Source of the DNA: Butyrivibrio sp. NC2002
GTDB taxonomy: Bacteria > Bacillota > Clostridia > Lachnospirales > Lachnospiraceae
Reading direction: 5' to 3'
Assembly (NCBI RefSeq): GCF_000702265.1
Contig: NZ_JNKZ01000007.1
Coordinates: forward strand, 62,001-126,000
DNA length: 64,000 nucleotides
Under the pieces are notes generated by a model. The model saw only the letters and a program-made list of their open reading frames with translations. It ran no database searches and had not been told where the DNA came from. The first letter of the stretch is position 1. Each line of letters opens with the position of its first letter. Made by a program: the position numbers and the translations under genes. Shown here in pieces: positions 17,501 to 25,999 of the stretch.

Positions 17501-18061
17501 GAGAGATACACATTCATGAAGACTCAGCATGATGATCTGGTAGAGGCTGAGAAACAGCTTAGAGATATTATCACAGAACTTGATGAATCAATGAGAAAGC
17601 AGTTCATGGAGCAGTTTACCAAGATCCAGAACGAGTTTGACAAGGTGTTCAAAGAGATGTTTGGAGGCGGTAAAGGTACTCTTGAACTTGTTGAGGATGA
17701 GGACATACTTGAAGCAGGAATCAGGATCAATGCTCAGCCTCCGGGAAAGAAGCTTGTTAACATGATGCAGCTTTCCGGTGGTGAGAAGGCACTTGCGGCG
17801 ATCGCACTGCTTTTTGCGATCCAGAACCTTAAGCCTTCACCATTCTGTCTTCTTGATGAGATTGAGGCTGCGCTTGATGAAAATAACGTAGTAAGATTTG
17901 CACATTATCTGCACAAGTTAAAGTCTACACAGTTTATTGTAATTACACATAGACGTGGTACAATGGAAAGCGCCGACAGACTCTATGGTATCACCATGCA
18001 GGAGAAGGGTGTATCCACACTTGTTAGTGTTAATTTGATTGATAAGGAGCTTACGAACTAA
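14504..18061 (+). CDS. smc: Chromosome partition protein SMC
   Basis: Structural-maintenance-of-chromosomes ATPase that organises and segregates the nucleoid together with ScpA and ScpB. The 1185-residue protein has Walker A GPNGSGKS (31-38), a long coiled coil (about 165-505), the hinge (about 515-680: GYGGSVKKVMER...LVPGGAISGG), the returning coiled coil, and the C-terminal head with LSGGEKALAAIALLFAI (from 1090) and LLDEIEAALDE. Full length. Begins one base after the rnc stop and overlaps ftsY by one base, the classic rnc-smc-ftsY order. Confidence 0.97.
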   Translation: MYLKSIEIHGFKSFANKIKLEFHNGISGIVGPNGSGKSNVADAVRWVLGEQRIKQLRGGTMTDVIFAGTELRKPLGYAYVAITLDNSDHALPIDYNEVTVSRRLYRSGESEYMINGNICRLKDVNELFFDTGIGKEGYSIIGQGQIDQILSSKPEDRRNLFDEAAGIVKFKSRKDTAIKKLEQEKQNLVRVSDILSELEKQVEPLEKQSEIAKIYLKNKEELKTLDVNMFLLENGTQKEQLLESEKNLEISSKQLEDAREKYDDTKAEYEKIQEELETLDHDIEEVRAKITDTSIKREKLEGQIGIMNEQIKSATNEAAHFEKRKKDEEAKIAEKEKEKEAVLKEKEVIDKELSALSDDRAGARKTLDGIIEKINETNTEIENCKSRIIQTLSDRSTIKSKLSSLDTRQEQINIRKAELTGKLVKARSDESLQEEIIKKLQAEFDDITAEIRTMNQKQKDSENELAGIRDKLSAKDTKLRDAQNKYHQEKSKLDALSNLTERYEGYGGSVKKVMERKDDTPGIIGVVADIIKTQPKYETAIEIALGGNIQNIVTDDEDTAKEMIEYLKRSKAGRATFLPLTSIRDPQEFKAQEALNEKGVLGMADELVETEDRYRSVAKAMLGRIVVVDTVDNAVLIARKYKYTIRMVTLEGELLVPGGAISGGTFRNNSNLLGRRREMDELEKNIRKCKEDIALYQKEIEDTKKRRNELRVTVEELRGLLQTKFIEQNTARINVENEKERQEKQKGDYTDLKTESESIEKQMLDIKTEKEEAEKSLELSIKTEEEESAKVAQFQTELEKLHEAEEKESENVSSWDIEYEKILQKASFEQQNVDRIEGEISEEKKALDEIITAMNENKELLDQKKKDIEEIKLTIETSVDVQSDAGKELEDKKARKEELTLSQKNFFKQTEELNQTMNGLDKEVTRLNARCERIKESIETQINYMWDEYEITLTDASSMRDESMTDMSAMKKRINSLKDTIRKLGDVNVNAIEDYRVLMERYTFMKTQHDDLVEAEKQLRDIITELDESMRKQFMEQFTKIQNEFDKVFKEMFGGGKGTLELVEDEDILEAGIRINAQPPGKKLVNMMQLSGGEKALAAIALLFAIQNLKPSPFCLLDEIEAALDENNVVRFAHYLHKLKSTQFIVITHRRGTMESADRLYGITMQEKGVSTLVSVNLIDKELTN

Positions 18062-18975
18062 TGTCGAACGGTTTTTTTGCCAAACTTACAGAAGGTCTTT
18101 CGAAAACTAAAGACGGTGTAGTAAAGGGAATAAATAATGTCCTTAGTTCTTTTACCAGCATTGATGAGGATTTCTATGAAGAACTCGAAGAAACTCTTAT
18201 CATGGGAGACATTGGTATCAATGCTACCAGCAGGATCATGGATAAACTAAGGGAACAGGTAAGGGACAGACATATAACCGATACCCAGCAGTGCAGAGAG
18301 CTTTTGATCTCAAACATAAGAGAGCAGATGAGAACAGATGACAATGCTTATGATTTTGAGAACGATAAGACCGTTATCTTCGTAATAGGTGTAAACGGCG
18401 TAGGTAAGACCACTTCAGTCGGCAAGCTTGCGGCTCATTTCAGGAAAAAAGGAAAGAAGGTTCTTGTTGCAGCTGCAGATACTTACAGAGCAGGTGCTAC
18501 AGAGCAGTTAAGAGAATGGACAGACAGGGCGGAAGTTCCGCTTATTGCAGGAAAAGACGGAGCTGATCCGGCAAGTGTCATATATGATGCTGTAAATGCC
18601 TTCAGATCCAGAGACTGCGATATTTTGATGATAGATACTGCAGGCAGACTCCATAATAAGAAAAATCTGATGGAAGAGCTTGCCAAGATGAACAGGATAA
18701 TAGATAAAGAGCTTCCCGGAATTCGCAGGGAAAACTTTATCGTACTTGATGGCACCACAGGTCAGAATGCGATTTCACAGGCCAGGGAGTTTGGAGAAGT
18801 TGCAGATCTTACAGGTATCGTACTTACCAAGCTTGACGGAACAGCCAAGGGCGGAATTGCAGTTGCGATTGTTTCAGAGCTCAATATTCCGGTTAAATAC
18901 ATTGGTGTCGGAGAAGGACTTGAAGATCTTGAGCGTTTCGAGTCTGATGAATTTGTTGATGCATTGTTTTCATAA
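18061..18975 (+). CDS. ftsY: Signal recognition particle receptor FtsY
   Basis: Membrane-associated GTPase that receives ribosome-SRP complexes. The 304-residue NG-domain protein has the G1 motif GVNGVGKT (110-117), AADTYRAGATEQL, the DTAGR box (IDTAGRLHNKKNLMEEL), TKLDGTAKGG and the C-terminal GVGEGLEDLERF. It lacks the long acidic A domain of E. coli FtsY, as is common in Firmicutes. Its partner Ffh is encoded at 26000. Overlaps the smc stop by one base. Confidence 0.97.
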   Translation: MSNGFFAKLTEGLSKTKDGVVKGINNVLSSFTSIDEDFYEELEETLIMGDIGINATSRIMDKLREQVRDRHITDTQQCRELLISNIREQMRTDDNAYDFENDKTVIFVIGVNGVGKTTSVGKLAAHFRKKGKKVLVAAADTYRAGATEQLREWTDRAEVPLIAGKDGADPASVIYDAVNAFRSRDCDILMIDTAGRLHNKKNLMEELAKMNRIIDKELPGIRRENFIVLDGTTGQNAISQAREFGEVADLTGIVLTKLDGTAKGGIAVAIVSELNIPVKYIGVGEGLEDLERFESDEFVDALFS

Positions 18976-18998
18976 TACAGTAGGGCAAGGAGGAGCAT

Positions 18999-20231
18999 AT
19001 GTCTTTAGGGGAAATAAAGTCTCTTACACTTCCGGCTTTTGAGGAAGCATATGAAGATGTAAAAAAAGTTACACTCGATACAAAGCTTATCTACAGCGAT
19101 TATTGGAGTAATACTACAGGTAACAAAGTTTACCTTAAGCCTGAAAATCTTCAGAGAACAGGCGCATATAAGGTTAGGGGAGCTTATTACAAAATCTCTA
19201 CTTTATCCGATGAAGAAAGAGAAAAAGGACTTATTACCGCATCTGCAGGCAACCATGCACAGGGCGTTGCTTTTGCGGCAAAAAGTTATGGGGTCAAGGC
19301 AACGATCGTTATGCCTACATCTACTCCTCTTATAAAAGTAAACAGGACCAAAGCTCTCGGAGCAGAGGTTATCCTTCATGGCGATGTATATGACGAAGCT
19401 TGCGAGTATGCGCTTAAGCTTGCAGATGAGCACGGTTATACTTTTGTTCATCCCTTTGACGACCTCGACGTAGCAACAGGTCAGGGCACAATTGCCATGG
19501 AGATAATAAAAGAACTTCCTACAGTTGATATTATTCTGGTTCCCATCGGTGGAGGCGGCCTTGCTACAGGTGTCAGCACACTTGCAAAATTATTAAATCC
19601 CAAGATAAGGGTAATAGGCGTTGAACCTCAGGGTGCAAGCTGCATGGCTGAGAGCCTTAAAAACGGCAAGGTTACTACACTTCCTACTGTTAATACAATT
19701 GCTGACGGTACAGCAGTTAAGACTCCGGGAGAAAAGATATTCCCTTATATTCAGGAAAATATTGATGAGATTATCTCTGTTCCCGATGAAGATCTTGTAG
19801 TTTCTTTCCTTGATATGGTTGAGAACCACAAGATGGTTGTTGAGAACTCAGGCCTTTTATCAGTAGCAGCTTTAAAGCAGATGCATGAGAAAGATAAGAG
19901 AATCGTATGCGTACTTTCCGGCGGAAACATGGATATTATCACCATGTCTTCTGTTGTTCAGCAGGGACTTATTTTAAGAAACCGTATTTTCACTGTTTCA
20001 GTGCTGCTTCCTGACAAGCCGGGACAGCTCGCACAGGTTGCACAGGTTATTTCCGAGACAAACGGTAATGTCATAAAGCTTGAGCATAATCAGTTCGTTT
20101 CAATTAACAGAAGTGCTGCGGTAGAACTCAGAATTACATTGGAGGCATTTGGTAGCGACCACAAGGAGCAGATAATAAAAACCCTTGAAGATCACGGATA
20201 TAAACCGAAGATCGTTCGCACAAATATTTAA
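18999..20231 (+). CDS. ilvA: Threonine ammonia-lyase (threonine dehydratase) with ACT domain
   Basis: PLP enzyme that deaminates threonine (and serine) to 2-oxobutanoate for isoleucine synthesis or catabolism. The 410-residue protein has the PLP-lysine motif LQRTGAYKVRGAYYKI, the Asn loop SAGNHAQGVA, the phosphate loop PIGGGGLATG and a single C-terminal ACT domain (about 330-405). The single ACT domain and length match the shorter Firmicutes/TdcB-like form rather than the two-ACT IlvA of E. coli. GGAGG lies upstream of the start. Follows ftsY by 23 bases. Confidence 0.92.
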   Translation: MSLGEIKSLTLPAFEEAYEDVKKVTLDTKLIYSDYWSNTTGNKVYLKPENLQRTGAYKVRGAYYKISTLSDEEREKGLITASAGNHAQGVAFAAKSYGVKATIVMPTSTPLIKVNRTKALGAEVILHGDVYDEACEYALKLADEHGYTFVHPFDDLDVATGQGTIAMEIIKELPTVDIILVPIGGGGLATGVSTLAKLLNPKIRVIGVEPQGASCMAESLKNGKVTTLPTVNTIADGTAVKTPGEKIFPYIQENIDEIISVPDEDLVVSFLDMVENHKMVVENSGLLSVAALKQMHEKDKRIVCVLSGGNMDIITMSSVVQQGLILRNRIFTVSVLLPDKPGQLAQVAQVISETNGNVIKLEHNQFVSINRSAAVELRITLEAFGSDHKEQIIKTLEDHGYKPKIVRTNI

Positions 20232-20234
20232 TTT

Positions 20235-21110
20235 ATGACTTACGTAGAAAAGATAACAAAAAAAGGTACAGATTATTTACTGATTACTTTTGCAGCATTT
20301 TTGTATGCTATAGGAACCAGTTTGTTTAATGATCCCAACAATATAGCACCGGGTGGAATTACCGGTGCTGCTATTGTGTTAAACAGAATTATCCCTATCG
20401 GAACCGGTATATGGTTCATGGTTATGAACATTCCGATATTGATCCTGGCTATAACCAAGTTTGGCATCAGATTTACCATATCAACTGTTTATGCAACAGT
20501 GATGAACTCTATTTTTACTGATCTTATTGCTAAATATGGCAAGGCATTTGCGGTTGATGACGTAATTCTCGGTGTGATCTTTGGTAGTGTTTTTGTTGCT
20601 GTCGGTATAGGAATTACATTTAAATGCCATGCGACAACGGGTGGAACGGATATCATTATCAAACTTCTTAGAATCAAGTACCCGCATATCAAGACAGGCG
20701 TGTTGTTTATGATGCTTGATATCTTTGTAATACTCTTTGCGGGATTTGTTTTAAAAGACACTAAGGTTGTACTGTATTCATTCCTTGGTGTAATGATAAC
20801 TTCTTATGTTATTGATTTTGTGTTATATGGTAGAGATGAGGCTAAGCTCATATACATAATTACCGATAAGACAGATGATATAACAGCCAGACTTCTTGAG
20901 GAACTGGATGTGGGTGCAACACATATTTTCGGTCAGGGAGCTTACAGCAAGGAGGAAAAGAAGGTCATCCTCTGCGCAATAAAGAAGAGACTTTCTCCGC
21001 TTGCAGAAGATATAGTAAGAGAAGAGGATCCTGACGCATTTATGATCGTTACAAGTGCATCTGAAATTTTTGGTGAAGGCTATAAGAGCTATTTTGACGA
21101 GCGTATATAA
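20235..21110 (+). CDS. YitT-family membrane protein (DUF161 + DUF2179)
   Basis: Membrane protein of unknown transport or other role. The 291-residue protein has five to six hydrophobic helices in residues 10-205, with the family repeats APGGITGAAIVLN and TTGGTDIIIKLL, and a C-terminal soluble DUF2179 domain (about 210-285: IYIITDKTDDITARLLEELDVGATHIFGQGAYSKEEKKVILCAI). It starts three bases after the ilvA stop with no clear Shine-Dalgarno, suggesting translational coupling. Confidence 0.92.
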   Translation: MTYVEKITKKGTDYLLITFAAFLYAIGTSLFNDPNNIAPGGITGAAIVLNRIIPIGTGIWFMVMNIPILILAITKFGIRFTISTVYATVMNSIFTDLIAKYGKAFAVDDVILGVIFGSVFVAVGIGITFKCHATTGGTDIIIKLLRIKYPHIKTGVLFMMLDIFVILFAGFVLKDTKVVLYSFLGVMITSYVIDFVLYGRDEAKLIYIITDKTDDITARLLEELDVGATHIFGQGAYSKEEKKVILCAIKKRLSPLAEDIVREEDPDAFMIVTSASEIFGEGYKSYFDERI

Positions 21111-21113
21111 AAT

Positions 21114-22205
21114 ATGAAAAATAACAGTAATAAGCAAAATCGCATGCCCTTTAATAATTCGCAGAACCTTATCTCGATTATTTTTTTAGGACTGGTAAGT
21201 GTTCTTGCTCTTTCATACTGTATTGCCATACTTCTTTCCAACGCATCGCTGAAAAGACAGCTTGATGCGGCAAAAAGTGAGCTGGCAGCTCTTGAATCAG
21301 AGGGCTATTATACCAAGGCTGAAACGGATCAGATGATCGAGATAGCAACAAATGAAGTTCTCGAAAATGCAGGTGATTCCGTAAAGGAGAAATTTAAGGA
21401 AGACCTCATTGAAAACGGGACAAGTGATGCTATAAAGAATCTTTTCCCTGGACAGATAGTTCTGTCTTATGGTAATGAATATCAGTTTTTTGATATATCT
21501 GAAGATATAGACAGAAGTTCTTTTCTGGAAACTGATTTTGAGATGGATAAAGAGAGCGGATTCCTTGAATACACAGGCATAGATGAGAGTGTTGTTTTCA
21601 CTAGAGGAATAGATATTTCCAGAGCTCAGGGAGATATCGATTTCTCAAAAGTAAAGGCATCCGGTATTGATTATTGCATGATAAGAGCAGGACTTAGAGG
21701 TTCAACCGAAGGCACTGTTCTTGAGGATGATCTTTTTAAGACCTATGTTGAAAAAGCAAGGGATGCAGGGCTTGACGTAGGGGTGTATTTCTATTCGCAG
21801 GCTACAGATGCCACGGAAGCTAGAGAAGAAGCTCGATTTGTGCTTGATCTTATTGAGCCTTATGACATTACGTATCCTGTAGCAATCGACATTGAGGCTA
21901 ATGAATCCTCTGATGCAAGGACATTTGGGCAGACTCCTGATGTGTATAAGGAAGTTGCCAATGCTTTCCTTAGCACAGTTGAGGCATCGGGATATACACC
22001 GATGATCTACGGTAACACCAAAACCTTCGTTGATCTGCTTCAAGATTTTGATATAAACAATTATGCAATCTGGATTTCTGATCATAATATTCCAATCTAT
22101 TATCCTTACAGATTTGATATGTGGCAGTATTCCGGAGAAGGAAATATTGACGGAATAGAAGGTAGCACAAATATAAATATCTGCGTAACTGATTTCGCAG
22201 AATAA
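21114..22205 (+). CDS. Membrane-anchored GH25 lysozyme-like muramidase
   Basis: Probable peptidoglycan N-acetylmuramidase. The 363-residue protein has a membrane anchor at about residues 17-39 (LISIIFLGLVSVLALSYCIAILL), a short coiled coil (43-60), a linker region and a GH25 domain (about 163-360). Catalytic features are RGIDISRAQGDIDFSKVK, the DIEAN acidic motif (PVAIDIEANESS) and the C-terminal MWQYSGEGNIDGIEG. No cell-wall binding repeats. Follows the YitT gene by three bases. Likely acts at the membrane-wall interface. Confidence 0.9.
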   Translation: MKNNSNKQNRMPFNNSQNLISIIFLGLVSVLALSYCIAILLSNASLKRQLDAAKSELAALESEGYYTKAETDQMIEIATNEVLENAGDSVKEKFKEDLIENGTSDAIKNLFPGQIVLSYGNEYQFFDISEDIDRSSFLETDFEMDKESGFLEYTGIDESVVFTRGIDISRAQGDIDFSKVKASGIDYCMIRAGLRGSTEGTVLEDDLFKTYVEKARDAGLDVGVYFYSQATDATEAREEARFVLDLIEPYDITYPVAIDIEANESSDARTFGQTPDVYKEVANAFLSTVEASGYTPMIYGNTKTFVDLLQDFDINNYAIWISDHNIPIYYPYRFDMWQYSGEGNIDGIEGSTNINICVTDFAE

Positions 22206-22217
22206 CAGGGGTAAAAA

Positions 22218-25200
22218 ATGAAGGTATTTAATAGTGATATTTTGAAGGATCCCAATATTTTCAAGGAGAACGTTCTGGATGCTCATGCAGATTTTATAGC
22301 ATACCCATCACTTGAAGAAATGCGCTTAAAAAAAGGATCTGCAAAAAACAGAGTGATTTATGACTCTTCTCTTAGAATGAGTTTAAATGGTGTTTGGAAA
22401 TTTTGTTATTCAACAAATATTAAGCTTGCGCCTGCAGGATTTGAAAAAGAGGATTTTGATGATGCGGGATTTGATGAAATACGAATTCCCTCAAATATGC
22501 AGTTTGAAGGCTATGATGAGCCAACCTATGTTAATACGCAGTATCCATGGGAAGGACATGAGGATATAGAACCCGGGCAGATTCCGGAAATCTTTAATCC
22601 CACGGGAAGCTATATCAGATATTTTACGATTCCCTCTTCATGGGATAAAAACCAGCCTGTATGCATATCATTTCAGGGTGTTGAATCCGGATTTGCCCTG
22701 TGGGTAAACGGAGAATATGTTGGTTATAGTGAGGATTCTTTTACTCCTTCTGAATTTGATATAACAGATCATCTAAAAGACGGTATCAATAAGCTTGCAG
22801 TTCAGGTATATAAATGGACATCTTCAAGCTGGCTTGAGGATCAGGATATGTTCAGATTATCCGGTATCTACAGAGATGTATTTCTTTATACCAAGCCAAA
22901 GGTTCACATTGAAGATATTAAGATCACAGCAAGTCCTGATGCAGATTTCTCAAACGGTATTTTTGCTTCTGACATAAAAACTTCCGGCAGCGAAGGATAT
23001 GTTAAATACAGTATTTTTGAAGCAAAAGATTTCTCCAAAGCTGATAACTTCCAAAATATGGAAAGGAATATTATCTGCAGCGGGGAAGTGAAAATAGAAG
23101 GCAAGTGTGCAAGAATTGGCGAAACTATCAAGAATGCCAGACTGTGGAGCGCAGAGGAACCGTATCTTTATGAGCTTGAAGTTGCAGCTTTTGATAGTGA
23201 CGATAATTTATATGAAACTACTTCGATCCGTTTTGGTGTCAGAAAATTCGAGATGTCGAACGGCATCATGCATCTTAACGGTAAAAGGATAGTATTTAAC
23301 GGCGTTAACAGACATGAATTTTCATGTGACAACGGAAGAAGTCCAAGAGCAGAAGATGCTTGGCTTGATCTGTGCACGATGAAGAGAAATAACATAAATG
23401 CGATCAGAACCTGCCATTATCCTGATGATGTATATATTTACCATCTTTGTGATGAACTCGGTCTTTATCTTATCGCAGAAAATAATATGGAGACACATGG
23501 AAGATGGAATTCCATCATAGCAGGAGAAATCCCGATTGAAAAATCACTTCCGGGTGATGATGCAAATTACCGAGCAATGATGCTCGACAGGGTCGATTCT
23601 ACATATAACAGAGACAAGAATCATCCGGCTATACTTATCTGGTCCCTTGGAAATGAGTCCTTTGGCGGCAGCATTATTAAAGAAATGGCTGACAGATTCA
23701 GAGAACTCGACGGTGAAAGACTCATACATTACGAGGGTCTATTCTGGGACAGAAGATATCCCGAGAGCTCCGATATGGAAAGCCAGATGTATACATCTGT
23801 TTCCAATGTTGAGAAATTTATTGAAGAACATCCCGAAAAGCCTTTCATCATGTGTGAATATATGCATGCCATGGGCAATTCTATCGGAGGAATGTTCAAA
23901 TACATAGAGCTGACTGAGAGAAACGAGAAATTTCAGGGCGGATTTATCTGGGATTACATCGATCAGTCTGTTAGAACGAAGAACAGATTCGGTGAGGATT
24001 ATCAGGCATACGGCGGAGATATAGGAAGACGCCCCTGCGATTATAATTTCAGCGGAAACGGAATTGCATGCGGAACAAGAGAAGCCTATGCAAAGATGCA
24101 GGAAGTAAAGGCATGCTATCAGCCATTTAAGATAACAATACAGACTGACGCAAGCGAAAAAGAAAGTAACTACCTGGCGCCCGCTATTCACCCAGAGAAG
24201 ATAACTGCAACTATCTATAATAAGAATCTTTTCAGAAATGCATCTGAGTATGATTTTTACATGATCGTATCTCATGAGGGCGAGGTTTTATCAAGAACCG
24301 TGCTCGATGTTGATATTAAGCCCAAGGATACGAAAACCATCGATCTTACGGATGCCTTTAATAGTATAAAGAAAAATGCAGAAGGTATTTATTCAGAATC
24401 GGATAAAGCATTTTTGGATAATTCATCTTGTGATGCTGAGCTTGTTGTATCTGTAGTTGCATGCATCAAAGAGACTCATTTGTATGCTGATGCGGGATAT
24501 GAAATAGCATTTGGAGAAAAGGCAGTAAGAGTTGCAGCACAAAATGATGCTTATATCGATAATACTAAGGAAGACTTAAAGCTTAGAGCAGAGAGCAGAT
24601 TTAAATTTATAAACAGCCACGACAACCTGGGAGTAAGAGGCGAAAACTTTGAGGTATTGTTCTCAAAGGGTCAGGGAGCAATTGTTTCTTACATTTATGC
24701 AGGAAAAGAAATGCTAAGATCAATCCCCAGACCTAACTTCTACAGAGCGGCTGTTGATAATGATCACGGCTCAAGAGATCCCATGAGAATGGCAATGTGG
24801 AAGACTGCAAGCTGTTTCCAGCATAAGATATGTCCGAACGGCGTAAGCAGCTACAGCGGAATAAAAGAAGACTCAATATACCCGATCATTTCAGAGGGCA
24901 AAGATTATGTAGAAGTTACCTTTAAGCGCTATATAGCTACTTATCCGATAACCTTCTGCATGATCACATATAGAGTCCTTGTTGACGGAACGGTAAGGAT
25001 AAGCCTTGACTATGATAAGAAACAGGGAACACCGGATATGCCTGAATTCGGCTTTATGTTTACTCTTGATGCCGACTATGACCACGTAAAGTGGTATGGT
25101 CTTGGACCTGATGAGACATATTGCGACAGAATGCATGGCGGTAAGCTCTCTGTCTATGAAAATCTGGTCGAAGAAAATGTTCAGCCCTATCTTGTTCCAC

Positions 25201-25541
25201 AGGAAACGGGAAACAAGGTTGGCGTAAGATGGGCAAAGGTTACAGATAGAAAAGGAAGAGGACTCATATTCAGAGGCCATGATGATGGAAATAAATCATC
25301 CGATAATTATGAGAGTATTCCCGGAACGATGGAATTTTCTGCACTTCCTTATACACCGGATCAGCTCGATGAAGCAAAACACTTCTACGAGCTTCCCAGA
25401 GTTTTCCAGACAGTTGTAAGGCTCAGTCTTAAACAGACAGGTGTTGGAGGAGATGATACCTGGGGAGCATTGGCACATCCGGAATTCAGGATAAGCGGAG
25501 AAAGAAAGCTCCATTTTAGCTTTGAATTCAAAGGAATTTAA
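22218..25541 (+). CDS. lacZ: Beta-galactosidase, glycoside hydrolase family 2 (LacZ type)
   Basis: Hydrolyses terminal beta-galactosides; cytoplasmic, as no signal peptide is present. At 1107 residues it has the five-domain LacZ layout: jelly-roll (QGVESGFALWVNGEYVGYSEDSFTPSEFDIT), Ig-like domains, a TIM barrel with acid/base E480 (WSLGNESFGG) and nucleophile E547 (FIMCEYMHAMGNS), and the C-terminal beta-sandwich (about 820-1105). GVNRHEFSCDNG and RTCHYPDD are also family motifs. It begins 12 bases after GH25 and ends just before the ylxM promoter. It looks like a metabolic insertion between two housekeeping blocks; no transporter or repressor is adjacent. Confidence 0.94.
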   Translation: MKVFNSDILKDPNIFKENVLDAHADFIAYPSLEEMRLKKGSAKNRVIYDSSLRMSLNGVWKFCYSTNIKLAPAGFEKEDFDDAGFDEIRIPSNMQFEGYDEPTYVNTQYPWEGHEDIEPGQIPEIFNPTGSYIRYFTIPSSWDKNQPVCISFQGVESGFALWVNGEYVGYSEDSFTPSEFDITDHLKDGINKLAVQVYKWTSSSWLEDQDMFRLSGIYRDVFLYTKPKVHIEDIKITASPDADFSNGIFASDIKTSGSEGYVKYSIFEAKDFSKADNFQNMERNIICSGEVKIEGKCARIGETIKNARLWSAEEPYLYELEVAAFDSDDNLYETTSIRFGVRKFEMSNGIMHLNGKRIVFNGVNRHEFSCDNGRSPRAEDAWLDLCTMKRNNINAIRTCHYPDDVYIYHLCDELGLYLIAENNMETHGRWNSIIAGEIPIEKSLPGDDANYRAMMLDRVDSTYNRDKNHPAILIWSLGNESFGGSIIKEMADRFRELDGERLIHYEGLFWDRRYPESSDMESQMYTSVSNVEKFIEEHPEKPFIMCEYMHAMGNSIGGMFKYIELTERNEKFQGGFIWDYIDQSVRTKNRFGEDYQAYGGDIGRRPCDYNFSGNGIACGTREAYAKMQEVKACYQPFKITIQTDASEKESNYLAPAIHPEKITATIYNKNLFRNASEYDFYMIVSHEGEVLSRTVLDVDIKPKDTKTIDLTDAFNSIKKNAEGIYSESDKAFLDNSSCDAELVVSVVACIKETHLYADAGYEIAFGEKAVRVAAQNDAYIDNTKEDLKLRAESRFKFINSHDNLGVRGENFEVLFSKGQGAIVSYIYAGKEMLRSIPRPNFYRAAVDNDHGSRDPMRMAMWKTASCFQHKICPNGVSSYSGIKEDSIYPIISEGKDYVEVTFKRYIATYPITFCMITYRVLVDGTVRISLDYDKKQGTPDMPEFGFMFTLDADYDHVKWYGLGPDETYCDRMHGGKLSVYENLVEENVQPYLVPQETGNKVGVRWAKVTDRKGRGLIFRGHDDGNKSSDNYESIPGTMEFSALPYTPDQLDEAKHFYELPRVFQTVVRLSLKQTGVGGDDTWGALAHPEFRISGERKLHFSFEFKGI

Positions 25542-25568
25542 AAAAATACAAAAGTAAAGTAGAAATAC

Positions 25569-25597
25569 TTGACACTTATATGACAATGCGGTATGAT
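25569..25597 (+). promoter_or_regulatory. Sigma-A promoter for ylxM-ffh-rpsP-khpA
   Basis: TTGACA (25569-25574), 17-base spacer, TATGAT (25592-25597). Close to consensus and about 50 bases before the ylxM start. Confidence 0.85.
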
Positions 25598-25648
25598 AGG
25601 CTTCGTGCTTGGAATATCGCATTTCTTTTTAGTTTACTTTACGGAGTG

Positions 25649-25996
25649 ATGATGGAGAAGATAGTTGAACAGGGTCTGCTTTATGACTTTTATGGAGAGC
25701 TTCTGACAGACCATCAGAGAAAAATATATGAAGATGCTGTTTATAATGATCTTTCTCTTGTAGAGATAGCTGAGGAATATGACATCAGTAAACAGGGTGT
25801 ACACGATCTTCTCAGGAGATGTACCAAGTCACTTGAAGGCTATGAAGCAAGGCTTCATATGATTGAGAGAACAGACAGGATCAGGAAGGTGCTTGGAAGT
25901 TTATCAAGCGCAGCAGATGATCCGGGTTTTGATAATGATAAGCTTCGCAAGATGGTAAAAGAAGCAGTTTCAGAGATTACGGAGGAATTGTCATAA
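25649..25996 (+). CDS. ylxM: YlxM family SRP-associated helix-turn-helix protein
   Basis: Putative helix-turn-helix protein that in Firmicutes lies just before ffh and is linked to SRP function. Start at 25649 (ATGATGGAG) with ACGGAG upstream; an open frame extends to 25580, but this overlaps the -10 promoter element. The 115-residue product contains LTDHQRKIYEDAVYNDLSLVEIAEEYDISKQGVHDLLRRCTKSLEGYEARL, typical of the family. Ends three bases before ffh. Confidence 0.92.
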   Translation: MMEKIVEQGLLYDFYGELLTDHQRKIYEDAVYNDLSLVEIAEEYDISKQGVHDLLRRCTKSLEGYEARLHMIERTDRIRKVLGSLSSAADDPGFDNDKLRKMVKEAVSEITEELS

Positions 25997-25999
25997 TAT

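Noticed and set aside
16286..17730. Several open minus-strand frames within smc
   Set aside because: They are shadows of biased plus-strand codons in the coiled coil, Ser/Leu-rich with no ribosome sites.
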